Of a stretch of DNA of 6,435 bases, positions 1 through 6,435 are shown one piece after another. The notes under the pieces are model-generated. The model saw only the letters and a list, made by a program, of their open reading frames with translations. It made no database searches and was not told where the DNA came from. The stretch is from assembly GCA_946403615.1 (NCBI GenBank), contig CAMJAO010000130.1, positions 1 to 6,435 on the forward strand. Reading direction: 5' to 3'. The translations under genes were made by a program, and so were the position numbers. The stretch comes from an uncultured Prevotellaceae bacterium. Its GTDB lineage: Bacteria; Bacteroidota; Bacteroidia; Bacteroidales; Bacteroidaceae. Numbering within the stretch: position 1 is the first letter of the stretch; every line of letters starts with the position of its first letter.

Positions 1-1224
1 CGGCTGCTGCAAAAGACGGGTGACCTCTATACGGTGGTGAATCCCCCCTACCCTCCTATGACGACCGCTGAGATTGACGCGTCATTTGACCTGCCTTACA
101 CACGATTGCCCCACCCCAAATACAAGAACAAGCGCATACCCGCCTTCGACATGATTAAGCATTCGGTGAATATCCATCGCGGTTGCTTCGGAGGTTGCGC
201 TTTTTGCACCATCAGCGCTCATCAGGGCAAATTTATCAGTTGCCGCAGCAAGGAGAGCATCTTGCGCGAGGTGAAAAAAGTGGCCGCTTTGCCTGATTTC
301 AAAGGCTACTTGTCGGATTTGGGCGGCCCGTCGGCCAATATGTACGGCATGCACGGCCGTAATGAGAAAGCTTGCGAACACTGTAAGCGGCCTTCGTGTA
401 TCCATCCGCAGATTTGCCCCAACCTGAATACCGATCATAGTGCTCTGCTTGACATCTATCATGCCGTTGACGCACTGCCGGAAATCAAGAAGAGTTTTAT
501 CGGCAGCGGTGTGCGGTATGACCTGTTATTGCACGAGAGCAAGGATGAGGCTGTGAATGCGGCAGCCCGACGCTATACGCGCGAACTGATATGCCGACAT
601 GTGAGCGGGCGCCTGAAGGTAGCCCCCGAGCATACATCAGACGCTGTGCTTTACTTGATGAGGAAGCCTTCGTTCAGGCTGTTTGAGCAATTTAAGCGGG
701 TTTTCGACCGTATCAATAAAGAGGAGCAACTGCGACAGCAAATTATCCCTTATTTCATCAGCAGTCACCCTGGTTGCCATGAGGCTGACATGGCTGAATT
801 GGCTGTCAAGACGAAACAAATGGATTTCCATCTGGAGCAAGTGCAGGACTTCACGCCAACGCCCATGACCATCAGCACCGAAATGTGGTACACAGGCTAT
901 GACCCCTATACTCTGGAGCCGGTATTCAGCGCGAAGACTGCCGAGGAGAAACAGGCACAACGCATGTTCTTCTTCTGGTATCAACCCGAAGAGCGCAGAA
1001 AGATAGAACGAGAACTGCGCCGCATAGGCCGTTCCGACCTTATCAACCAATTATACGGACATCAAGACAAGCGACCGTTTGATAAGAACCGTTTTGAAAA
1101 ATCCGCAGGAGGCAGAAAAGGAGAACAGCCGTTTGACAAAAAGAACAAACGGCCATTCGATGTAAGAGAGTCTTCAACGAGACGGTATGACGGAAAAGGT
1201 CACAATAAAAGGAATAAAAGATAA
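1..1224 (+). CDS. ygiQ: YgiQ family radical SAM protein, C-terminal part (5' end outside window)
   Basis: This is the C-terminal 407 residues of a YgiQ-type radical SAM protein. The frame is open to the left edge, so the ATG/GTG codons near base 34 are internal. Counting from the first in-window codon, the Cys-x3-Cys-x2-Cys motif that binds the [4Fe-4S] cluster is C62, C66 and C69. The family-typical GGPSANMYG follows at about 108-116, and a second Cys group (C125, C128, C133, C139) leads into PNLNTDH, as in E. coli YgiQ. A conserved C-terminal region with DFTPTPMT and TEMWYTG is near 283-298. The protein then ends in a basic, low-complexity tail of about 50 residues with three [RQ]PFD units. 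YgiQ proteins are usually 600-750 residues, so roughly the first 40% is missing here. The reaction is not established for the family; cytosolic SAM-radical chemistry is inferred from the motif. It converges on the next gene with a 42-bp gap. Family assignment is near certain. Confidence 0.95.
   Translation, partial: RLLQKTGDLYTVVNPPYPPMTTAEIDASFDLPYTRLPHPKYKNKRIPAFDMIKHSVNIHRGCFGGCAFCTISAHQGKFISCRSKESILREVKKVAALPDFKGYLSDLGGPSANMYGMHGRNEKACEHCKRPSCIHPQICPNLNTDHSALLDIYHAVDALPEIKKSFIGSGVRYDLLLHESKDEAVNAAARRYTRELICRHVSGRLKVAPEHTSDAVLYLMRKPSFRLFEQFKRVFDRINKEEQLRQQIIPYFISSHPGCHEADMAELAVKTKQMDFHLEQVQDFTPTPMTISTEMWYTGYDPYTLEPVFSAKTAEEKQAQRMFFFWYQPEERRKIERELRRIGRSDLINQLYGHQDKRPFDKNRFEKSAGGRKGEQPFDKKNKRPFDVRESSTRRYDGKGHNKRNKR
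1072..1161 (+). repeat. Short degenerate PFD repeat in the YgiQ basic tail
   Basis: Three [RQ]-P-F-D units are encoded at 1072-1083, 1126-1137 and 1150-1161, separated by Lys-, Arg- and Asn-rich residues. The DNA copies use different codons (ccgtttgat, ccgtttgac, ccattcgat), so similarity is stronger in protein than in DNA. This suggests an older, protein-level repeat rather than a fresh slippage event. Such tails often bind nucleic acid or are disordered, but that is inference. Confidence 0.45.
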
Positions 1225-1266
1225 AGATGGATAGAGTAAGTTTAGACCATATGTCAAGACATTAAC

Positions 1267-2076
1267 TCATTTAGCATCCTCTGCCATTTTCGTGGCAAGT
1301 TTTTCAAATACTTTTTTCAACCTATTACCCTCCTTATAGAAGGTAAATCCGTTGTTTCCTAATCCTTTGATGTCATTGATTCTCACAATAGACAACACCT
1401 TGTTTGAATTATTATCCACTAACTCAAGATAGCCAGATATAGAAGCGCCGCCATCAATTGTTCGTAATCCCCAAATAGCAGCAGCATTGCTACCTAAATC
1501 CATGTCTTGGATGAAAAGATTCATGGTCAAGTCAGCATTGTTATTCTTAGCACGGATACCTTTCATCTTTTTGTTCCACTTTGAGATAAAGGCATCCTTC
1601 GCAGCCTCAATTTCTTGGTTAAACTCATTGACCCAACCACTTTCTCTACTTTTGGCATATTGTTCAAAGGCTTCACCCTCAATCTTTAGATTAGGAAAAT
1701 CCATATTTAACAGAAAACTGTTATTCACATTTGAAAAACACTCCAAATTGCCATAAACCAAAGTTAAATGTTCAGAAAAATCTTTTTCCAAATCTGACGA
1801 TTCGACCAATTCTCTCAACAATGCATATTCCTTAGAAACACCAGTTTTTTCATTAGATATGGAATCATCATTTGTTTCTATTCTTGCGACATCTGTCATT
1901 CTTATCTCAGATTCAACACCTGCTACAATTATATTCACAGACTCTGAAGGCTCAATAGAGATAATCTTTCCGATAAGTTCGGTTCCATTCTTCAACACGA
2001 CCTTTGCCTGCTGATTTTGGGCATGAATACCCATAAAGACAAAGGAACAAATCAAAGTCAATACTATTTTCTTCAT
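1267..2076 (-). CDS. Exported protein of unknown function with N-terminal KNG-type small beta domain
   Basis: I do not recognise a named family for this 269-residue protein. The ATG at 2076 is chosen because it directly starts a signal peptide (MKK, hydrophobic stretch, cut after IHA before Q20). The in-frame ATG at 2112 would put a 12-residue extension in front of it. Residues 25-67 read KVVLKNGTELIGKI, then a stretch ending SEIRMTDVARIE. This pattern of repeated short strands recurs in exported Bacteroidota proteins of unknown role (recalled, not searched). A charged, probably helical middle follows (about 85-175). The C-terminal part (181-269) contains a strand-rich stretch (ADLTMNLFIQDMDLG, SGYLELVD) and a final amphipathic helix. 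The mature protein is probably periplasmic or outer-membrane associated, with no lipobox. The gene lies 74 bp downstream of the esterase-like gene on the same strand but is much more AT-rich than its neighbours. The reading frame is secure; the function is unknown. Confidence 0.85.
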   Translation of the reverse strand: MKKIVLTLICSFVFMGIHAQNQQAKVVLKNGTELIGKIISIEPSESVNIIVAGVESEIRMTDVARIETNDDSISNEKTGVSKEYALLRELVESSDLEKDFSEHLTLVYGNLECFSNVNNSFLLNMDFPNLKIEGEAFEQYAKSRESGWVNEFNQEIEAAKDAFISKWNKKMKGIRAKNNNADLTMNLFIQDMDLGSNAAAIWGLRTIDGGASISGYLELVDNNSNKVLSIVRINDIKGLGNNGFTFYKEGNRLKKVFEKLATKMAEDAK

Positions 2077-2129
2077 ATAACTGCAAATTAATAGTTTGAT
2101 ATCTTTTGCCAATAATGATTTTTCACATA

Positions 2130-2153
2130 TAAAAGAATCAGTTGAATCTTTTA
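2130..2153 (-). terminator. Weak AT-rich hairpin over the stop codon of the esterase-like gene
   Basis: The 7-base arms TAAAAGA and TCTTTTA are perfect inverted complements, followed inward by an A-A mismatch, two further pairs and a 4-base loop. On the - strand the first arm starts with the TAA stop of the upstream gene. The distal arm supplies UUUU, but no longer U-tract follows, and the stem has almost no GC. It may be a poor terminator or attenuator before the AT-rich gene, or chance in AT-rich DNA. Confidence 0.25.
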
Positions 2154-3170
2154 TTCGCTTCTAATGACAATGGTTTTTAGCCAGTCGCAGAGGACGCCGC
2201 CATATTGGTCTTGGGAATCGGAGATAAGGACAATGACCTGATCGCCATTGCTGAGTTTGGGGCCTAAACACATTCCCTCATAATTGGCAATAGACTGCAC
2301 GAAAAGCCCCAATGATGTTCGCCACTGACAAATGAGTTGTTTTTTCAGCACTTTGTCTTTGTTCCAAGCGGCATCAGCCGCCATTTTGTCTTCCTTTTGT
2401 GGATGCACGCAATAAATTTTGGAATTTACGAAAGCGCCGAGTTTTCCACTCGGAACATAAAACTCACGTTCCATGACCAATAAATCGCCATTGTCGAGTG
2501 CCGTGAGCGCACTGCATCCCATGGCATATCTGGCAGATTTATTCTTAGCCACGGACTCGTCCATCACATAGAAATATTGTCCGGCAAGTTGCAAATCTTC
2601 AGAGAAAGACTGAAGACGCAATCTGTTTTTCGTTTTAGAGCCGCCTTCGGCTTGTGGCCCATCGGCCTTCAGAGTGCTTTCGGTGGTCGCCCAAAAGAGA
2701 CGAGTATGCCCATTGTAGGCGACAGCCTCCAATCCATATTTTCCCCCTGCATTAAGAAAACGCTTGGGCATTTTCAACATCCGTCCCGTGCGTTTTCCAT
2801 TCAGCTCGTACTCACGCGCCTGATTATCGGATTCACCCACCACAAACAGCGTCTTTTTTGACGGAAAGTATACGATATCCTCGGCGTCACGTCCGGTATT
2901 CCCATTTTCTTTTTTCTCTTTGAGTGCCGCACTTTTTATAGCACCCGTATTGGGATCGATTTTAATTTTGAATATAAAGAATCCGTCTTTCGCCTTGTCT
3001 GACACGACAGCGTACTCATCTTCTCCGAGCCATGTGATTCCGCTGTAATTACCCGCAGGAATTTGCTCGGGGAACTCCTTTTGCCTATGCTCTTTCACCA
3101 AACGCGTCTGCGCATGAGCCATGACCGTAGCCATGAGCCAAACGAGAATACAAAAGAGGAATTTTCGCAT
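2151..3170 (-). CDS. Exported esterase-like activity of phytase family protein
   Basis: This 339-residue exported protein matches the 'esterase-like activity of phytase' family (PF13449 type), a beta-propeller-like fold found in secreted bacterial proteins. Residues 1-20 form a signal peptide (MRK, hydrophobic core, cut at AHA before Q21). Family-like segments follow in order: NYSGITWLG with EYAVVSD (41-58), GRDAEDIVYFP with LFVVGES (93-114), GLEAVAYN with LFWATTES (146-165), LTALDNGDLLVMERE (222-236), and NYEGMCLGP with VIVLISDSQ (297-320). The acidic residues in the DAED, GLEA and YEGM positions are those I would expect to be conserved. Whether it hydrolyses phosphate or carboxyl esters is unknown. 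The ATG at 3170 is preferred over the one at 3197 because it sits at the signal peptide. Neither has a clear ribosome binding site. It lies 21-48 bp after the hydrolase stop with no visible promoter between, so co-transcription is likely. Confidence 0.85.
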   Translation of the reverse strand: MRKFLFCILVWLMATVMAHAQTRLVKEHRQKEFPEQIPAGNYSGITWLGEDEYAVVSDKAKDGFFIFKIKIDPNTGAIKSAALKEKKENGNTGRDAEDIVYFPSKKTLFVVGESDNQAREYELNGKRTGRMLKMPKRFLNAGGKYGLEAVAYNGHTRLFWATTESTLKADGPQAEGGSKTKNRLRLQSFSEDLQLAGQYFYVMDESVAKNKSARYAMGCSALTALDNGDLLVMEREFYVPSGKLGAFVNSKIYCVHPQKEDKMAADAAWNKDKVLKKQLICQWRTSLGLFVQSIANYEGMCLGPKLSNGDQVIVLISDSQDQYGGVLCDWLKTIVIRSE

Positions 3171-3218
3171 TACGCCAGGGTGTATTACAATGAACATTCA
3201 AAAGCGAACAGAAAAGAA

Positions 3219-4022
3219 TCAAATCAAGTCGTAAGGTCCCGAAGGATGTTTCCGTTTGAGTACATCCATCTTAAAATCCACGCCGACAACAATGCCATGC
3301 TTTCTCAGTTCCTGTTCGACGGTGATACGCGCCAGTTCAGGGTGATTGTTCTCTTCGCTGAGATGGCACAGCCACACTTGCCTCAATTCGGGAGTGGCAT
3401 TCTCAACGAGCGCCGTAGCACAGGCATGATTGGAAAGATGTCCTTCCTCGCCACTGATTCTGTCTTTCAAGTATTGCGGGTATGCTCCTCCCCTAAGCAT
3501 CTCGACATCATGATTCGCCTCGATGACAAGATAATTGGCTTTTGAGATGAGCTGTTTCATCTGTTCGGTAATATGCCCGACGTCAGTCATGAGACAAAAA
3601 CTGACATCTTGCCATTGAATGAAGAATCCCACATTGTCATTGCTGTCATGGGGCACAAAGAAAGGCATGACATTAAACTCGCCCATGAGTACAGCCTTAT
3701 CTTTCTCCAAGAATTTTGCATCAGCACCGTCGATTTTCGCTCTGACACAATAATTGGTGTTGATTCCTCTATGCACGTCTTCTGTAGCATATACCGGCAC
3801 ATGCAGGTCTCTGCTGAGCGATCCTACCGACTTGACATGGTCGGCATGGTCGTGAGTAATAAGAATATGGTGTATGCGGTTCATGGATATCCCATATTCC
3901 GCAAATTGTTTCTTCAGCGTTCTCACCCCTATGCCCGCGTCGATGAGGATGGCATCATCAGGGGAATACAGCAAATAGCAATTACCGCTACTGCCACTGC
4001 CAAATGAAAGGAATTTAAGCAT
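3219..4022 (-). CDS. yycJ: YycJ/WalJ-like MBL-fold metallo-hydrolase
   Basis: This 267-residue cytosolic protein is full length for the YycJ/WalJ group (about 260-270 residues) of the metallo-beta-lactamase fold. It opens with the group-typical SFGSGSSGNCYLL (6-18) and LIDAG (26-30). The metal motif is THDHADH, giving H57, H59, D61 and H62. Later metal or structural residues are H125 in VPHDSNDN, D147 in TDVGH, H171 in EANHDVEML, H195 in GHLSN and H220 in LCHLSEENNHPELA. EANHDVEML and GHLSN closely resemble B. subtilis YycJ (SNHDVGML, GHVSN). Family members are viewed as two-metal hydrolases, with nuclease-like activity proposed for WalJ; the substrate here is unknown. Unlike in Firmicutes, no walRK-like genes are adjacent in this window. 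The ATG at 4022 starts the conserved N-terminus directly, and an exact -7 promoter element lies just upstream. It probably heads a - strand transcript. Confidence 0.93.
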   Translation of the reverse strand: MLKFLSFGSGSSGNCYLLYSPDDAILIDAGIGVRTLKKQFAEYGISMNRIHHILITHDHADHVKSVGSLSRDLHVPVYATEDVHRGINTNYCVRAKIDGADAKFLEKDKAVLMGEFNVMPFFVPHDSNDNVGFFIQWQDVSFCLMTDVGHITEQMKQLISKANYLVIEANHDVEMLRGGAYPQYLKDRISGEEGHLSNHACATALVENATPELRQVWLCHLSEENNHPELARITVEQELRKHGIVVGVDFKMDVLKRKHPSGPYDLI

Positions 4023-4038
4023 TGTGTGTTTATTTTTG

Positions 4039-4046
4039 CAAAAGTA
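4039..4046 (-). promoter_or_regulatory. Bacteroidota -7 element (TAnnTTTG) for the yycJ-like gene
   Basis: On the - strand these bases read TACTTTTG, an exact match to the TAnnTTTG element used by the primary sigma factor of Bacteroidota. The first G lies 16 bases before the ATG at 4022, giving a short leader of about 10-13 nt. I could not find a convincing -33 TTTG at the expected 19-21 bp further upstream, which keeps confidence moderate. Confidence 0.55.
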
Positions 4047-4092
4047 CGCAATATTTTTGAAACAGTGGTCATGAAAAACGAATTTTTATCTA

Positions 4093-4100
4093 TATCTTTG
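4093..4100 (+). promoter_or_regulatory. Bacteroidota -7 element (TAnnTTTG) for the lipoprotein gene
   Basis: These bases read TATCTTTG, an exact TAnnTTTG match on the + strand. Transcription would start near 4104-4107, leaving a leader of roughly 27-30 nt before the ATG at 4134. This argues against the in-frame ATGs at 4026 and 4071, which would lie upstream of the transcript start. No good -33 element is visible. Confidence 0.5.
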
Positions 4101-4133
4101 CATGAGATAAACCCTTCAATCATCTCTATTGTC

Positions 4134-4625
4134 ATGAATCATCGTGTATTCCCCACCATGTCATCTTTGCGTTGTACGATTGTAATATTTTGTCTGTCAG
4201 TGCTTTTCCTTTCATGCGAGCATAAAGAGAAACTTCCGGAGCAAGACAACGCGACTACGGCTGTGGAGCATTTTTGTGCAGCGTATTTCAATCTTCAGTT
4301 TGAGGAAGCATTGAAATACTGCACGCCCGAATCGCAGAAATGGATATCCTTCACAGCGAGCAACATCCAAGAGGAAGATTTGGAAGTGATGCGCGGCCGC
4401 GACGGCGGCACATCTATTGAAGTGACCGAGATAGACGCCCCGGAGACAGACAGTATCGGCCATGCCACCGTGAAGGCAGGCAACTATTTAAGTATAGAGA
4501 AAATTGATGACAAAGCCTATATCGCCGAAGAAGGAATCTTCCATTTCGACCTTGTGAAACGTGACGGAAAATGGAAGGTCAGAATGGCAGGCCTACCGCG
4601 AAATGAAATGCGAAATCGCGACTGA
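4134..4625 (+). CDS. Small lipoprotein, DUF4878-like (NTF2/lumazine-binding-like fold)
   Basis: This is a predicted 163-residue lipoprotein. The start at 4134 is chosen because it lies just before the signal peptide and about 30 bases after a -7 promoter match; ATG 4158 is an alternative. A hydrophobic stretch (about 13-27) ends in LSVLFLSC, with C28 as the likely lipidated residue. Mature charged residues (EHKEK) follow. The rest resembles small exported DUF4878-type domains: TTAVEHFCAAYFNLQFEEALKYC (41-63) as the first helix pair, a middle with EVTEI and HATVKAG strands, and a closing strand pair IFHFDLVKRDGKWKV (135-149). The domain should be complete by WKV; the last 14 residues lie in the overlap with the convergent tamL-like gene. 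It is likely anchored in the outer or inner membrane facing the periplasm. No catalytic residues are evident. Family placement is tentative; the lipoprotein call is firm. Confidence 0.85.
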   Translation: MNHRVFPTMSSLRCTIVIFCLSVLFLSCEHKEKLPEQDNATTAVEHFCAAYFNLQFEEALKYCTPESQKWISFTASNIQEEDLEVMRGRDGGTSIEVTEIDAPETDSIGHATVKAGNYLSIEKIDDKAYIAEEGIFHFDLVKRDGKWKVRMAGLPRNEMRNRD

Positions 4626-6435
4626 GTTTCGGGTGCAGCAGCGGATAATGTTCCTTTGATGTCTCATAGGCAGGATTGACGGCCTTCATACCCATGTCAA
4701 ATCTCAGTATGAAATAGTCGAAATTAAGTCTGAATCCCAAGCCATAGGAGACTGCAATCTGCTTGTAAAACTCCGAGAATTTGAATTGACCACCCGGTTG
4801 CTCCTTATAATCGCGGAGTGTCCAGATATTACCCGCATCGACAAAAAGTGCGGCATTGATTTTCCAGAAAAGGAAAGTGCGGAATTCCATGTTGAGGTCT
4901 AGACGCATGTCGCCTGTCTGATTAATGAAATCGATGGCCCCTTCATGTCCTTTATATTTTCCGGGGCCGAGCCGTCTGACACCCCACCCTCTCACAGAGT
5001 TAGCACCACCAGAGAAATAGCGTTTTTCAAAAGGCAACACACGGCTATTACCATACGGGTATGCGATACCGAAGCCCGTGTGAAAGACGAGAGTGTTATG
5101 TTCGTCGAATGCGATGGCTTTGGTGTAGTCGAAATCGCCTTTGACATATTGTGCAAAAGCGATATTGAAAAGCGTATATTGCCCTTCACTGTTTTTCTTC
5201 AAGTTGAAGAGTTTTGAAGCGGCATTCAGCACATTTCCAGCAGTTTCGATGTTGGCTCTGACCGCATGCGACCCTATTGTATATGAGAAGCCGAAACCAA
5301 TGCGCATGATGAAAAGGTCCTCATAGTTGTATCTGAGGATGGCATTTCTGGTCGTCGACGAATCATCGAGGTAATTTTGCTTAAACGTGGCAGAAATCCA
5401 CGGCATATAGATATAGTTGAGGTCGATGAGGTCGAGTTTGTAATTGATATTTCGGCCTTTGTCGAGCCATCTGTAACGCCATGCCGCAGAAAACAGACGC
5501 CGGTGAAATTCGGGTCTGTTTTGCAGGTTATAACCCAAAGACAATTCAGAAGTGGCATAATTCTGCCTTAGGAAACGCTTGGAGAGGAAGGGAGCAACAA
5601 AACGGGGAAACTGCAGTTTCGCCTCCGTACCATATTCGATGTAATTCTCATTGGAATACCCTTCCAATCCGGTGATTGCCTCGAAAGCACCACGGAATTG
5701 CAGAGTAAGGAGTTCCGATCCGTGGAAGAGGTTACGGTTTTGGTAAGACAGCGTGGCAGCCGCTCCGAGATCGCCTGCGGTATTCGTACCCTCAGGCGAG
5801 AAAGAGAGCGTATGGGGTTTATGCGTTCCAACTACTATTTCACAATCGAGAAGCGTGGTATCCTCCAACTCGCGGAGCCTGATGTTCGTGTATTTGACTG
5901 CGCTCAGCCTGGCAAAATTATTATATGTCTTTTGTATGGCAGGAGCATGGTACAGGTCACCGGCTTGCAGTTCCGACGCATTTTCGAGCACCGTGCGTCT
6001 CAAACGGAGGGGTTCATCCGTATTGCTCAAGAAATCCACTTTCCTGATATAATAAACCTGATGAGGCCGCGGCTGAGCACTGTTGTTTTCCTTATATTTG
6101 AGGAGTTGTAGCGTCAAATCAACGTTATAACCGTTGCGAACGGTGTCAGCGTTGAACTGTATAAACTCCTTGTTGAAACGATAATAGCCGTGGTCAGTGA
6201 GCAATGCCGTAATGCGCTTACGCTCAGCATCCAAGCCATTGACCGTGAACATATTACCGGGTTTAACTGTCCACCACGACGATTCCTGCGCCGCCAAAAT
6301 GCGCTGTATGGCAGAGTCTTGTATGTCATAATCTACCCTACCGATATAATAAGGTCTGCCGGGGTGGAGGGTATAGATATCGGTCAGTTTCTTTCCTTTG
6401 GTGACGGTACGGTGGGTGACAGACGACGACATATA
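4579..6435 (-). CDS. tamL: TamL/BamA-like Omp85 outer membrane protein, N-terminus outside window
   Basis: The visible part is at least 618 residues of an Omp85-family outer-membrane protein, with the frame open through the right edge. The ATG at 6432 is therefore probably internal. Counting from that Met, two POTRA-like domains are seen: about 27-113 (GRPYYIGRVDYDIQ, then LLTDHGYYRF) and about 127-205 (VYYIRKVDFL, ending DCEIVVG). A 16-strand-type barrel follows from about 206 to 617. It includes FEKRYFSGGANSVRGWGVRRLGPG, whose VRGW (480-483) corresponds to the lid-loop VRGF/Y motif. It also has the NMEFRTFLFWKINAALFVDAGNIW stretch, and it ends in an aromatic residue (FAVGLPF), as outer-membrane barrels do. 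The TLHPGRPYYI entry resembles Bacteroidota TamL, a lipidated TamA counterpart that works with TamB in envelope biogenesis. The N-terminal Cys that would prove TamL is not in the window, so a BamA-type paralogue remains possible. No tamB lies downstream. Confidence 0.88.
   Translation of the reverse strand, partial: YMSSSVTHRTVTKGKKLTDIYTLHPGRPYYIGRVDYDIQDSAIQRILAAQESSWWTVKPGNMFTVNGLDAERKRITALLTDHGYYRFNKEFIQFNADTVRNGYNVDLTLQLLKYKENNSAQPRPHQVYYIRKVDFLSNTDEPLRLRRTVLENASELQAGDLYHAPAIQKTYNNFARLSAVKYTNIRLRELEDTTLLDCEIVVGTHKPHTLSFSPEGTNTAGDLGAAATLSYQNRNLFHGSELLTLQFRGAFEAITGLEGYSNENYIEYGTEAKLQFPRFVAPFLSKRFLRQNYATSELSLGYNLQNRPEFHRRLFSAAWRYRWLDKGRNINYKLDLIDLNYIYMPWISATFKQNYLDDSSTTRNAILRYNYEDLFIMRIGFGFSYTIGSHAVRANIETAGNVLNAASKLFNLKKNSEGQYTLFNIAFAQYVKGDFDYTKAIAFDEHNTLVFHTGFGIAYPYGNSRVLPFEKRYFSGGANSVRGWGVRRLGPGKYKGHEGAIDFINQTGDMRLDLNMEFRTFLFWKINAALFVDAGNIWTLRDYKEQPGGQFKFSEFYKQIAVSYGLGFRLNFDYFILRFDMGMKAVNPAYETSKEHYPLLHPKLSRDFAFHFAVGLPF

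Noticed and set aside
637..1050. Long open frame on - inside the radical SAM gene
   Set aside because: It is antisense to the clearly conserved YgiQ region, resembles no family and has no plausible start context; a shadow frame.
1251..1262. Inverted repeat ATGTC-AA-GACAT in the convergent gap, as a bidirectional terminator
   Set aside because: The arms are only 5 bases with a 2-base loop, no GC-rich stem and no T-tract on either side; too weak to call.
2084..2113. Possible promoter for the AT-rich gene (ATTG, 18 bp, TTAATTTG on -)
   Set aside because: The -7 match is imperfect, the spacer is short by one, and the implied start would fall practically on the ATG at 2076, requiring a leaderless transcript.
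3573..4007. Open frame on + antisense to the MBL-fold gene
   Set aside because: The - strand frame carries all metal-binding motifs of the family, and the + frame shows none of its own.
4026..4133. N-terminal extension of the lipoprotein using the ATG at 4026 or 4071
   Set aside because: It would place about 36 non-hydrophobic residues before the signal peptide and begin upstream of the likely transcript start.
4597..4620. CGCGA ... TCGCG inverted repeat and GCGAAAT direct repeats (4598-4604, 4610-4616) in the gene overlap
   Set aside because: A 5-bp stem with a 14-base loop and no T-tract is not a credible terminator, and both strands are coding, so the short repeats are likely coincidental.
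5698..6111. Open frame on + inside the tamL-like gene
   Set aside because: It lies antisense to conserved POTRA and barrel sequence, with no promoter element or recognisable protein features; a shadow frame.

Overview
The window looks like chromosomal DNA of a Bacteroidota species, probably Prevotella-like. Exported proteins have signal peptides ending in A-Q or in a Cys lipobox. Shine-Dalgarno sequences are not evident ahead of the starts. Exact matches to the Bacteroidota -7 promoter element TAnnTTTG sit upstream of two divergent genes. The right-hand gene resembles the Bacteroidota TamL form of the Omp85 family. The genus is a guess from protein style; the phylum is well supported.

Layout from left to right: (1) the 3' part of a YgiQ-type radical SAM gene on +, cut by the left edge; (2) after a 42-bp convergent gap, three genes on -, read right to left as a YycJ-like metallo-beta-lactamase-fold hydrolase, an exported esterase/phytase-like protein and an AT-rich exported protein of unknown function; (3) a 111-bp divergent promoter region; (4) a small + strand lipoprotein gene; (5) a tamL-like Omp85 gene on -, cut by the right edge, whose 3' end overlaps the lipoprotein gene tail to tail by 47 bp.

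Function: the hydrolase and the esterase-like gene are close enough (21-48 bp) to be one transcript, but no shared pathway is evident. Four of the six genes encode predicted exported or envelope proteins (two with cleavable signal peptides, one lipoprotein, one outer-membrane barrel), so the region is largely cell-surface housekeeping. The AT-rich gene at 1267-2076 is the only clearly accessory-looking locus. I found no RNA gene, CRISPR array, insertion sequence, phage gene, toxin-antitoxin pair or recognisable new defence system. The observations below are modest, and I do not claim an undescribed system.
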